From Ariolimax columbianus (taxonomy: Eukaryota > Mollusca > Gastropoda > Stylommatophora > Arionidae): DNA of 64,000 bases. Positions 10,745-22,084 of this stretch are shown piece by piece. The position numbers and the translations under genes were made by a program. The DNA lies in assembly GCA_036924085.1 (NCBI GenBank), contig JAVGWX010000004.1:40763293-40827292 (forward strand), in the 5' to 3' direction. The stretch's first letter is position 1. Every line of letters begins with the position of its first letter. The notes beneath the pieces were generated by a model. That model was not told the origin of the DNA and did not search any database. It worked only from the letters and a program-made list of their open reading frames with translations.

Positions 10745-11780
10745 TGTTTTGTCTTGACGCGAACTACGTTCGTGTCTATACCTGAAACTACCGCAATGCA
10801 TGCGCGACCAAGACATCTGTTTTGGAAGACCAAATAGCAAAATGTCCACACATAAATAACAATGTCGTTAACCATTCTAGCTCAACAAGAGCCTACTTAA
10901 GCTGCACCTGGCAGATCAAATTTAGCATAGTCTAGAATTAAAAAAACTTGGCAGCTGTAATCAAACAACAGAAAACTTTCCAATTTGTCGGTTTGATACA
11001 ATATTACAGATTCAGTTTTAATGATGCCAATTAATGTTCCCTACTGAAAAGTCAACTGCGACATATCTAGAATGCACAATAAATTTCCATCGCTTTGGAA
11101 TGTGACAAGTAAAGGTTTCAAGGCACACAAAACATGTTGACAGGATGATAAATCAGGGTTTGATATACGGATACAACTCTCCGACATGGCCAGGTGGTCG
11201 AAGGTCAGATCGATACATAGCTCCTTCTAAGAACTTCGCAATTGCTGCTTCCTAGCATTAAAAGAGAAAGAGTAATGAAAAACGTAAAATGCCATTTTAA
11301 CGGATTGAACTTTAAAACTGGAAAAGGGAAAAAAAAATGAGATAAGAACGAAAGGATATAGAGCCGTGATAGGAGGCATTTGGAAAGGAAGCGTAGGACA
11401 GAATGAGGTTAAAGGTTATCAAACCTCCCCCTCTCCCAACACACTAACTCCGCTGTCGATAATCTAAATTGGCTTGTGTTCTTAGCTCTTGTTTCGTTCT
11501 ATTACATCTCGTCTCATATAGTTAACTCTGCTCTCCGCAAAGACCTCTTGCTTTGGCTAGGTCTTGCGTCATCGTATAGTTAGTTACATGTAAAGATTGA
11601 GACAGGATAAGAAAAACAATGCAGGTCTTTGATGTTTTCTGAGTTTTTGGTAATCAGCGTCGTTTACTTATTAATGTTTGTGTTCTCTCAAATACGTGTG
11701 TTGTTCGGGGGACTGCTGGTCTACGTGTAGGACAAAATGCATCTGAATATGAGACATGTATGCAATTAGCACGTGTGTGT
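10745..11780. other. Unrecognised sequence
   Basis: No gene, transposon motif or tandem structure recognised in about 1 kb. Confidence 0.45.
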
Positions 11781-11781
11781 T

Positions 11782-12270
<489 letters not shown>

Positions 12271-12494
12271 TGACAATAATTGTATAATTTTCACGATATA
12301 TATACATTTTAATAAATACGAGTTAAATAATAATTCGCCCATCGATGAAGATCGTCGATATCAATAAATATCAAACTGCATCCTTGAGTATGTGGGTGCG
12401 CTCATAACTGATCAAGCCAATACGAGCGCTGCCAGTTCTATGGTTTCACTGGCAAACATAATCCACAGCTGCCACATATATACCTTCTGCTATA

Positions 12495-12600
12495 CATACT
12501 GAAGTCGGATGCACTAGGCCGACAGGCGCAAAGTAAAAACTACAGTGTAACGCACACCGCCTTGGGGAATTGAGAAATAAGGCGAACGCATCAAATAAAA
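12495..12600 (+). mobile_element. SINE-A copy, 5'-truncated
   Basis: Starts at the central domain (actgaagtcggatgcactag, ccgacaggcgcaaa) and runs through the SINE-A 3' body (acgcacaccgccttgggga, aaggcgaacgca) to an A-rich tail. The tRNA head is missing. Confidence 0.85.
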
Positions 12601-12649
12601 AAATACTCTTTACTCTAGACCATGATTGCCAGTCTATTCTGGGCAGGGC

Positions 12650-13216
12650 CGTTTGTGCATCATTTAAGGTTGAACGAATTTGAACCAGGTTTTCCCCAGG
12701 TGTTAAAATCTATTTAACAGCACTTATTGACTCTTTCATACCGTCCTGGAAACATATGTTTTTGTACGTCCTTCTGTTCGTTCTCCTTCACTCAGTTCAC
12801 CCGACATGAGCACTTTGAAAGTCCTTTGCTTTACATTCAATGAACGTTGCCAATTCATTTCAGTTGGGCTTTTGGAAAAATGTCATGAATTAGGGGCATA
12901 TTGGCTCTTGATAGCACTTCATTATATGTGATATGGTCATACCAGGGAAGATGCAGTATGTGCCTCAGACAGATCACGTGGAACGGATTCCGTCTCCTGA
13001 AATCTCCAGCGAAAAGAGCCCAGTTCTCACCGTGTAGAGCAAGGTGGAAAGAATGGCGACATAGTTGACCTTCAGCGTAGTCATTACGCTTATTCCTTTA
13101 TTTTCCAAAACTGTTGAGCGCAGTCGGCCAAAAGCTGTGCTGGCCTTTGCTATTTGATCAGCCATCTCATCAGCAATACTCACTGATCTCGCACCGCACT
13201 TTCGTGGTAGATACAT
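12650..13216 (-). mobile_element. LINE-I remnant: RT thumb and C-terminal region
   Basis: On the minus strand from 13216 the translation reads IAKASTAFGRLRSTVLENKG, then LKVNYVAILSTLLYT. After a frameshift come ITYNEVLSRANMPLIHDI and AQLKWIGNVH, which match the order of motifs after the RT palm in the LINE-I copy at 46960-49000. The palm and the zinc finger are absent. Several stops and frameshifts: a fragment. Confidence 0.8.
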
Positions 13217-13320
13217 TTATCAACACCTTGTAATTTCTGTTCTAATATTGTTACCACTGGTTGTTTATATGCTGTGCCTGGTGTTGGTTGGTACATGACC
13301 ATACATATATATATTTACTA

Positions 13321-14187
13321 GGGGGCTTCAAATAAAAACCATACAAGTTGGATAGAAATTAGTGGGATCAAGTTGCTGAGCAGCGCATAAGCTGCAGTGG
13401 TCAGCCACCCATAGCTGACTGCTAGCGTCAGGGCCAGCGAACCATAGCTGCCAAGACCCTTCTACACCTCCACGCGGTGATCCTGGATAACAGGCTGCAG
13501 TAGGGCAGACTGGCTAAGGAGAAGAGATCAAAGAGGGAATGCTAACCCGATACTAAAAAAATGTTTGCTGAAGTCGGATGTGTTGGACCGAAAGGTGCAA
13601 ATATCGCAGCCAAGCTGTAAAACTACGACACAACGCATTCCGTTCTCTGAACTACATTCTGCTACTTAATCACTTTCAGGGTTTGGTAGTGGGAGATTGA
13701 GATCGAACGAAGAAGAAGCAGAAGAAGGATAGAAATTAGTAAATCTATGCATACGTAATGTACCTTGTTAAGGCTGTTATAGATTTCAAAAGCGCCCTGC
13801 ACGTTCCATTACATTAAAGACGAAAAACATGACATCATAATTCCACTCACATAAAGTTCACCCCATCATTGACATACATCAAAGAGGAGACATGTTCTGT
13901 TATTTGTGTTTTGAGCAGCGAAAGGGTGAAACCTATAGAAATTCTTCGGCAAATGAAGGCTCTGTATGGTGATGCATGTCTTTCACTCCAGCAAGGACAT
14001 GAGTGGAGTAGGGACTTCCAAAAACGGAGTATGTTCTGTGACAGACTGTTCATGACCATCATCAGGCACACCGAGTAGTGATCCCTAGAGTCGATTGCAG
14101 CCGTTGATCGCCTCGTAAAAGAAAATCGCAGATTGACTGTGAACGAAATTGCCGCCCTTCTGGACATCAGTCGAGGTTAAGATAAAC
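13321..14187 (+). mobile_element. mariner M6, N-terminal transposase remnant with nested SINE-B
   Basis: The element starts gggggcttcaaataaaaacc next to TA. It is split by SINE-B (13364-13726) and resumes at 13727. From about 13870 the frame reads ERVKPIEILRQMKALYGDAC, then after stops VDRLVKENRRLTVNEIAALL and DISRG, which are the paired helix-turn-helix motifs of mariner transposases. The match stops near 14187 at a short TA tract; LINE-3 sequence follows from about 14225. The catalytic domain is absent. Confidence 0.8.
13364..13726 (+). mobile_element. SINE-B copy with perfect 14-bp TSD
   Basis: Flanked by ggatagaaattagt at 13350-13363 and 13727-13740. The 5' end is gggatcaagttgctgagcag. 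The head contains two copies of a module of about 33 bp, then a middle part, and a central domain from about 13572 (gctgaagtcggatg, ttggaccgaaaggtgcaaat) that it shares with SINE-A. The unique 3' body ends in a GAA-rich tail. No clear A or B box was found in the head, so its promoter type is unknown. It sits inside mariner M6. Confidence 0.95.
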
Positions 14188-14224
14188 ACATCATCTGTGA
14201 AATATATATATATAGCACAGTAAA

Positions 14225-16055
14225 GACACCTACAGAAACAGCACAAGAAAAATCAGAAGAGAGATCCGGAAGGACAAAAAACAACATATATTGGATACGT
14301 GTAGCAGAATTGAAGAATTACAGAAACAAGGGAAAGAAGGAGACGCCTTCACAGAAATAAAAAAAACTAACTGGTGAATTCAAACCCGCATTGCGTGTCA
14401 TTCACGATAAAGATGGCAGGGCACTAACGGAAACAAGGATTTACTGGCAAGATGGAAGGAGTATTGCAATAAAATGTATGACAACATCGGAAGAGGCCCT
14501 AACATAACACCTTAAGTACCAGAACCAGAGCCGGAACCTACTATAGCAGAGGTCCGTTCCCCAATCCCAGGGTTGAAGAAATGCAAATCACCAGGTTGCG
14601 ATGATATACACAGTGAATTTATTCAGGCAGGAGTAGAAGCCAGTGTCCGCACCTACCACGCATTATGTAGAAAGGTATGGCTCAGTGCAATATGGCCGAG
14701 AGCATGGACAAGATCTGTATATAAATACCGCTTCCCCAAAAAGGCGATATGAAGCAGTGTACCAATTACCGAACCATCGTTTTAATAAGTCATGCCAGCA
14801 AAATCCTCCTTCGGATGATCATGAAGAGGCTAGAAAACAAGCTCAATGAGAAGGTGCATGAGGCACAGGCAGGTTTCAGAAAAGGGTGAGGCACGAGGGA
14901 TCACATCCTCAACATAAGAAATATTATTGAAAAATGCAGAGAGTACAATGTTGACGTACATACTTGCTTCATAGATTACACGAAGGCATTCGATTGTTTA
15001 CAACACCAAGGGGTTGTGGGAAATAATGAGAGAAATTGGGTTCTCATTGCACTTGATCCAGTTGATCGAATCTTTATATCAGGAACAACAAGCAGCGGTC
15101 CGAATTGCCGGAGAAACGTCAGACTGGTTCGAGGTTTAAAATGGGCCTTAGACAAGAATGCATACTCTCCCCATATTTGTTCAATATATTTGTCGAATCA
15201 ATAATGAGGAACGTTAAGAACGATGAAAATTATGACAAGTTCGAGCCATTAACAATCGGCGGAAACGAGATACTAGAGCTGAGATATGCCGATGACACAG
15301 TTGTCCTATCAAGGAACACTGTGGGGCTGGAACAGATTATTCTATCTGTAAAATAACACAGCGAAGACCAGAATATGTACCTGAATATAAGCAAAACCAA
15401 GATAATGAGTACAGACAAGACAACATTCAAACCTAAAGTTATCCTGGAGCAACAGGAGATTGAGAATGGCACACGTTTTGAGTACCTTGGCTCAATCATA
15501 AGCAGCAATGGAGATTGCCTGAAGGAAGTGAGAAGGAGAATGGCTATGGCCAGGCAGAGGTTGAATAAGATGAAGAATCTGTGGCAGAACTCTAATAAAA
15601 TGACGAACACAAAAATTCTACGAACTTGCATCTTCTCGGTGGCAACGTACGGATGTGAAACGTGTACCGCCACACAGACACTTAAGAAAATGATTGACTG
15701 TTTTGAAATGAAATACTACAGGAGGGTGCTCAAAATACCATGAGTGGCGAAACGCAAAAATGGAAATATACTAAAAGAGCTTGACATCGACGAACATTGG
15801 TTAGTAAACAACATCTTATCCAGAAAACTGAAATATTTTGGTCACATCAAACACCATAATGGCATAGAGAGAACAATATCGGAGGGTATGGTTCCTGGAA
15901 GGCGGAGCAGAGGCAGACCGAGAAGCAGATGGACACAAGACATCACGGAGGTCCTGAAGATGACAGCGACGGAGGCGGGCATTCTGGCCAAAAATCAGAT
16001 TACGCCTACGCAGCCCCAAATGAATGTCATCATCACTTTTACTGCCGAGGTGACA
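14225..16055 (+). mobile_element. LINE family 3 remnant, linker to C-terminus
   Basis: Frames in series give a non-LTR reverse transcriptase: a coiled linker (about 14225-14520), GLKKCKSPGCDDIHSEFIQA (near 14570-14630), FIDYTKAFDCLQHQG (motif A, near 14970-15012), GLRQECILSPYLFNIFVESI (motif B region, near 15141-15200) and LRYADDTVVLSRN (motif C, catalytic Asp pair, near 15281-15315). FEYLGSIISSNGD and TYGCETCTATQTLKKMIDCF follow, then GRRSRGRPRSRWTQDITEVL (to about 15955). At least four stops or shifts break it. The 45-bp tandem array begins about 30 bp downstream. Another copy lies at 40765-41225. Confidence 0.9.
15105..15743 (+). pseudogene. LINE-3 reverse transcriptase palm and thumb
   Basis: Two adjacent plus-strand segments. 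The first (15105-15356) carries SPYLFNIFVES and the intact catalytic LRYADDTVVL, ending at a TAA. The second (15375-15743) carries LNISKTKIMS, FEYLGSIISSNGD and MAMARQRLNKMKNLWQ, ending at a TGA. A third frame from 15744 carries LKYFGHIKHHNGIERTI and the Arg-rich GRRSRGRPRSRW. The order and spacing match LINE reverse transcriptases generally. The catalytic residues survive, but the frame is broken in several places. Confidence 0.9.
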
Positions 16056-16082
16056 ACCTTGAATTTTTTTCGGATAGGTCAA

Positions 16083-16396
16083 TTATTATGCCTGTACTCT
16101 ATAGAATATAGACTAACGTTTGTTGAATTATTATGCCTGTATTCTATAGAATATAGACTAACGTTTGTTGAATTATTATGCCTGTACTCTATAGAATATA
16201 GACTAACGTTTGTTGAATTATTATGCCTGTACTCTATAGAATATAGACTAACGTTTGTTGAATTATTATGCCTGTACTCTATAGAATATAGACTAACGTT
16301 TGTTGAATTATTATGCCTGTACTCTATAGAATATAGACTAACGTTTGTTGAATTATTATGCCTGTACTCTATAGAATATAGACTAACGTTTGTTTT
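16083..16396. repeat. 45-bp tandem array, 7 near-identical copies
   Basis: Seven copies of a 45-bp unit (core cctgtactctatagaatata, then gactaacgtttgttgaatta). Copies differ by almost nothing; copy 2 has tattct for tactct. Each unit holds the inverted repeat ctata-gaa-tatag. Because 45 is a multiple of 3 and the unit lacks stops in one frame of each strand, 15-residue repeat frames are open both ways (LLCLYSIEYRLTFVE on plus; NVSLYSIEYRHNNST on minus). These are structural consequences, not evidence of a protein. It lies between the LINE-3 end and a dead mariner. Confidence 0.97.
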
Positions 16397-16429
16397 CTGG
16401 GTCATACTGGTGTTATCATGACTCAACAA

Positions 16430-16905
16430 CAATGAAAATTAGGCGGATAAAAGCGTCGTCTTCCTGTTCATACGGGTCAGAAGTTGCTGACACATCTTCT
16501 GTCGACGTTGTTTTATATTCGGTATGAGCATGCACAGGATCCATCTCTCACACAGTTTCCTATACACGAGTAGAGCATGGATAATGTGATGGACTCGCTC
16601 AGTCGAAAGCATTAGCATTGCAGCAGCATCTTTCCGCTTGACACGGTGATTGGCTCTGCATCCACAGCCGTGACCAGTCGTCCGCTGCGAGCGTTGTCAC
16701 GCAGGTTCGTCGCTGCTGGATTGCCGTCTTTTATAGTCCGTGCCCACCTCTTGACATTACTGGCATCTATAAAAACTTCACTAAATAGCGCAATCGTTCT
16801 TCGATGCATGTTGTTTGGTACACAATCTTTTACTGTCAGGAATTCAGTCACAGCACATTTCTTCCACACTATTTCTATGTAGGTCACCATTTTACTGTCT
16901 GCTGT
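16430..16905 (-). mobile_element. mariner M7, N-terminal transposase remnant
   Basis: On the minus strand from about 16890 the frame reads AVTEFLTVKDCVPNNMHRR, then SNVKRWARTIKDG and NLRDNARSGRLVTAVD, a classic mariner N-terminal domain. After a stop and shift come RVHHIIHALLVYRKLCERW and QRRQKMCQQLLTRM, the second helix-turn-helix and linker. The catalytic part is absent. The sequence up to about 17060 may be its 5' untranslated end. The family differs from M1 and M3. Confidence 0.85.
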
Positions 16906-17064
16906 GCGTATGCGTCACATTCCAGACGCCCGCCACTACTTGCCTCTTCAGTCACTTCATTAGAGATTAGTTTCTCTTGTCAGTGTCACGTGGCTCTGAT
17001 CACTGTTGTCATAGTGTTGGCCCTGAAAGTAAAACATTTCAAATCGTCCAGGTATATGGCATGA

Positions 17065-17689
17065 AAATTAACCAATTAATGTCATAATACTAGCTCTACG
17101 AATATGTCATTCTTAGATTATTGCATGTGCATATTGATTTTGTTAATTATCCATTATATTCTTGAGCGAAAGGAAGAGCAGTTTGAATGGCTATTATCCG
17201 ACCACGAGGACACGCATTAGAAACATATGTAACGTGTAGGTTTTTTTTCTACCAGAATTGAAATGAAAATCTAGTGGCTAGTAAGTGCGTGATGATTGTA
17301 GAGGCAGACTGCCTTTGTTCCTCATCACAATAAATCCTTACCGTAGACTTCAGTAATTATAGTTTTAAAATTCAATATTACCAACATATTATAGCAGCAG
17401 TTCGTGGATTTCAAGCTAGAACCGTCGTCTTTATTTCCGCTCTTGAGTCTCTGATGGCTAGCGTTTCATCTTGTACAGCATTTCTCTTAGAGGACTCCTC
17501 GGAGTTGTGTTGGTTTTGTTGGTTGAATTTACTTGTTGTGCCTTATTTGGTATACGTTCACCCTCTGTAAGTTCACGAAGTCTCTATTGTTGTTCAGCTA
17601 AGGCTACTTCATTTCTACTACAATTGTTTTGTAAAGAATATATAAATAGTATGCTCTACATCAATGTCTAACAAAACCGATATTTCTTC
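17065..17689. other. Unrecognised AT-rich sequence
   Basis: No recognisable gene, repeat or element. Confidence 0.45.
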
Positions 17690-18108
17690 TTCTCTAATTC
17701 ATTCTCAAACTCCCACTACGAAGCCCTGAAAATGGCTGTACAAGTAGCAGATGTAATATAGGAAAGCGCAATGCGTTGTGTCGTAGTTTACATCTTTACA
17801 GTGATATTTGCACCTTTCGGTCCGACACATGTGACTTTATCATGACATTTGTGGGTACCGGGTTGCCTTCCCTCTTCGTCCCCTTCTCCTTAACCAGTCT
17901 GCCTTGCTGCAGCATGTTGTCCAATATTACCACCTGGAGTCGGAGAAGGGTCTTGGCAGCTCTGGGTAGCTGGTCCTAATGTGAGCAGTCAGCTCTGGGT
18001 AGCTAGCCCTGACGCGAGCAGTCAGCTCTGGGTAGCTAGCTCTGACGCTAGGAGAAAGCTTTAGGTCGCTGACCGCTACAGCTCAGTCACTGCTCAGAAT
18101 TTTGAAAC
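17690..18108 (-). mobile_element. SINE-B copy with expanded head
   Basis: Read right to left, it aligns with 13364-13726: head near 18108, central domain near 17800-17840 (tttgcacctttcggtccgac in plus orientation), GAA tail at about 17688-17697. The head module, about 33 bp, starts at 17957, 17990 and 18023 with a fourth degenerate unit after it, so this copy has about four modules against two at 13364 and one at 58679. Confidence 0.88.
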
Positions 18109-18984
18109 AACGATATGATGAAGGTACCAAGATATCACTCGTTTGAACTTTCATCGTTGTTTATATTGCTTTATCGATTGTATTTCTGTTTCTTATTTTC
18201 CTCTGACAAGTAAAATTTCTATAACGATAGTGTCACATTCGATTTCTCGTGTTTCTCCTTCTTTTTTGTGTGTGGTTTAATCTAATTTTTAACTTTTTTT
18301 ATGTATCAGGCTCTCCTTACCTTTTTTTTCCACTGTTCCAATATCTCATATGTCCCATTAACTGTTGGGTTGACCTGACTTTTTATGTCCTACGGTCTTC
18401 ATTATTACAGTCTTAATGATGTCTCTTTTACTATCATGTTAACGTCACATTTAAAATAACCTTCACCTTGTTTTTACTTGTTTACACAACCCTTCTTATG
18501 TTGACGATCTACTATAATACCCCTACTGGTCAGATTATCGCACTCTAATATAGTTCACAGTTTCTTCAAACTAAATTTCTAGAAAACATGACCAGTGACG
18601 TCTAAAATCTTGTCAAAACTTACAACCTATATTTAGCTGAATAATTTACAATGAAACATTTATTCTCAAAGCACTGAAATCGTTAGCAGTTTTCACTAGT
18701 TTCTGTGAATGATAACAAATATCTTCTACTCAGAAGAGACAAATTATTCTTATTTCACCCTTAATATACCTGTCATTGGGATATGACTCGATGTGAGATG
18801 AATTTCTACTACATCCTTATCCGTCTTTCAAGTTAGATTGCTATCTTTCAGGAAGTGCATTGAAGAAATCATTCACAGTGAAATAGCAGAATAGAAAGTT
18901 AATGACTTTTGATGATGATAATAATTTCCTTGTCATCGTGATGGCGGGATGCAGACGACATTTACGAGATATGAGATTGACAGC
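18109..18984. other. Unrecognised AT-rich sequence
   Basis: Nothing recognised in about 870 bp. Confidence 0.45.
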
Positions 18985-19535
18985 ATCTTACTCTCTGTCT
19001 TGCATTCCTTAACTATTGGTTAGTTTCCTAGTTCTCCACATTAGCTCTTGCTCAATACGTTTTAACTATGATATTCTGTGGTTTATTTCCATGGGAGTGC
19101 TTCTTGGGCTGGATCTTGAAGTTTACTTGACAATGACAAGTCGGTAGTCGGTCCAACATTCTGCACCACACATGCTCTTCCTTATCCTAGCATCTGCGTG
19201 ATCCCTACGTCTGATGATAGTGTAGTCAATGAGGTGCAGTGGCTGGACTTTGGGTGCATCCATGTGGTTCTATTTCGGATCTGAAGTCAGAAAGCTGTTT
19301 TTGTAATGAGTAGTTCATTTGCTGCACATGTTCTCAGCTCAGAAGGAGCAGTCAGTTACTATTACATTTTTCGATATCATGTCTACCAATGTCCCCCTCC
19401 CAGGCTGTATAGTCTGTGCCAACCCTAGCGTTAAATTCACCGAGATTGACCAAGTTGTTAGATTTGGGAACCGAAGCGATGAACGCATCAAGGTCATCAC
19501 ACAACTTATCTTATGTTTCGTCAGGATATAATCCG
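18985..19535 (-). mobile_element. LINE (probably family I) apurinic-type endonuclease fragment
   Basis: On the minus strand, DKLCDDLDAFIASVPKS, then LGEFNARVGTDYTAWEGDIG and DIEKCNSN. After stops and shifts come HLIDYTIIRRRDHADAR and CGAECWTDYRLVI. This is the C-terminal half of a LINE APE-type endonuclease, which nicks target DNA to prime reverse transcription. Two catalytic motifs are altered: the usual GDFN reads GEFN, and the terminal S/T-D-H reads TDY. Assignment to family I rests on remembered co-occurrence of this endonuclease with that RT type. Confidence 0.8.
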
Positions 19536-19844
19536 AATACCTATCAAAGTATATCATCAATCCCTTGATTATTCTATTAATCAGAAAAATAGAGACTGAA
19601 AATTCGAAATACTTTCGGATTTTAGAGTACTTAGTCGAGGTACATTCGTAAAGAAAAGCAAATAATGGCTCGCAAAAGCCGGCAATCCCAAACCATCCAG
19701 CTACAAGTGGAAGGCAAGGGAAACTATCACGATAAAAACGTGTACGCATATCACAGTCTATATATCTGCAACAACTAGACCTCGAGTGACCCATATCACA
19801 GTCTATATATCTGCAACAACTAGGCCTCGGGTGATCCAGATGTT

Positions 19845-20200
19845 GTGCCCGATAAGAGAGGAGTCAAGGCCTCATGTCGTCATCAAGCGAAATGCTTGCT
19901 TGAACTAAACTATTTGGAACATTCGCACAATGTTGAGGACGGGAAAGTTAAGATCAAAATAAAGATGTGGAGGCACAAAGCAAATATACTTGGACTGGTT
20001 GAGGCATGATGGAGAGAAAAAAATGAATTTCAGAGAGAGGAATATCACGTGATAAACTCAGGAGGTGCAGAGGGAGAAGGAGAAGTAACCTACATATTGA
20101 GAGAAAAAACAGCCAATAGGTACATTGAGATGGGTGACCAAAAACAACCATATAATAATGACATTTTAATCATTGTTTCGGGAACTGAGACGATTTTTCA
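19845..20200 (+). mobile_element. Possible LINE endonuclease N-terminal fragment
   Basis: Two frames together give NIRTMLRTGKLRS then MWRHKANILGLVEA and a following REEYHVINSGG. This resembles the start of LINE endonucleases (NVRTL..GKL...ILGL.E.RW...G....SGG). The match is short and frameshifted, so it is tentative. Confidence 0.45.
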
Positions 20201-20399
20201 CCCAGACATAACATACTGACTAGGACGTCGGGTACCACCTTCATCAGCTTGCTCAGGATGTGAGAAAAGCTACTACAACCCGCCACTTAACGTGGTTTTC
20301 AGAGCTCACAAAAGAGTAAACTTACAAAAAACAACAACAACAACAAAAATCATCGTTTCGATTTTGTCTTTAACTTGAAAACTGTAACTGTTCACCATT

Positions 20400-20790
20400 A
20401 GTATATCATTCCTGTTATCCATATGCAGTGATGTGGTAGTCTAAATCACCCATGACTATTTTGTTACTTTGTGTTCTGAAATTGTTAGTTCTTCGAAAAC
20501 AAAGTAGTTACCGTTCGGTGATTTATAAACTGATGTCACTGTGCATGATTGCATTTTGATTGTGTAATCTCTGCATTTCTTCTGGAGGTTTGGTCTACTG
20601 TGCTTATATCCAGATCTGGTGTGACAAATATGGCACTTCCATACTGCTTATGTGGCATCTACTCAGTAAGCTTTATTCCATTTATTTTAGGCCTCTCACC
20701 CGTTGCTCGGTGGGTCTTTTGGACCTTCAGTATATCGCATTTGCACTGAAAGCATGTCAGACAGTAATGTCCCTTTGTTGTTGAAGAGTT
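20400..20790 (-). mobile_element. LINE endonuclease fragment, possibly family N
   Basis: On the minus strand, CDILKVQKTHRATGERPKI, then PHKQYGSAIFV, CTVTSVYKSPNGNYFVFEEL and, after a shift, VMGDLDYHITAYG. The order QETH / YG.AIYV / TSVYKPPN / GDFN.H is that of endonucleases from I-type LINEs. The core GDFN is GDLD here. It may be the 5' domain of the family-N element whose 3' parts lie elsewhere; that link is inference. Confidence 0.65.
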
Positions 20791-20799
20791 CCTCAATGT

Positions 20800-21734
20800 T
20801 GATTTCAATCATCAGGAGGCCTTTAGTGAGAGACATTGCATGAATAGCACTTAGATGTTGAAAGAATTGGCCAATTGAAAATCGTTTGCAGGGGACGCCT
20901 GACTACTTTGTTAGTTATAAAGATCATTTCGTGTTCTCCCTTAATATAATACAGATTGATGACGTTCACTGTCTATATCTTTGCAAAACTGCTTAAAAAG
21001 TATTTAATTAAGTGATTTGTATTTTCATAAAATTTGTAATTTTTACTGAATCGTTCAAGCTTTTTTTCATTTTTATGTAATAATCTTAGCATATGTATGC
21101 GTCCCTGTGTAAGCACCACTGATACGGAGTCACACTGACCCTATGAATTCATTAGTCCACTAAGCTTTTAAGACATTGCAGTCCGTGCTAATTGAAACGC
21201 ATCTCAATGAAGACATGGCTTGATATGTGATAACCTCAAGAATGAATTATATCGAGAATGTAAGATGGCACGGGATGAATAGTGAACAAAATTAAGCTAG
21301 GACATTTTAAAAACTACACAAAAAAAGGTACATCCGAATAAATACTTAAGAAAGCAAAACAATCATTTAGTAGAAATAAGGACATACAATCACGTGATGA
21401 TTAATGATACTAATGGGAAAAGAATGACAGACCCACAGATCCAACAAACGCTTCAATGACATGCATTGGCTAGATGAGACATTCCAAGTAATCAGAAAAT
21501 CATTTTAAAAAACATTTCATTCAATATCAAACAACGAAGCGACACGGATAGCCGGGGAGACCCATAAAAAATGTACTTTCTAACCATGTAAACGATAATT
21601 ACATTCATGGAATACGGCCAGAGGAACAAAGCATAAATAATATTTCCTTTGTCAAAAAATGGAATGCAATTTAATGCGGCCAATTCCGAACTATAAGTTC
21701 ACACATATCTATAACGACATTAAAGGTTAAAGGC
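20800..21734. other. Unrecognised AT-rich sequence
   Basis: No recognisable feature. Confidence 0.45.
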
Positions 21735-21950
21735 GAGGACTCAACTTCATCGCATCGGGTCTCACAATACGGCCGGTCTCTCACCGCAGAACTGTATACC
21801 GGCTTCAGAGAGCATTGCACAAAGCACGAACTCCGTATCTCCAGCGATGAACCCAGGGATCGCCGAAAAAAAATGAACATAATGAACCGACCATAGCGGT
21901 TCGATTTCGAACCTCGACCGTCTGACCACTTGACAAACGGCTTTATATTA
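21735..21950 (-). mobile_element. Possible tRNA-like SINE
   Basis: On the minus strand a head-like stretch at about 21895-21945 reads gtcaagtggtcagacgg (A-box-like) then gaggttcgaaatcg (B-box-like). No second copy was found in the window, so it could equally be chance or a lone degraded tRNA pseudogene. Confidence 0.35.
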
Positions 21951-22084
21951 AAGAGAATTACTAAGATAGATAATCGATGGCAAGAGAAGGTGCTAAGAGA
22001 CAAATCAGTTTGATTTCTCAGGTCGACAGGTACACGTGATATGATCAGATCATCTCGATTTCTCACAGAATGAATGACCAATAA

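Noticed and set aside
15744..16421. A 225-codon frame joining LINE-3 C-terminus to a 15-residue repeat
   Set aside because: The first part is a real LINE remnant, but the repeat part is the 45-bp array read through by chance of phase. Not a fusion gene.
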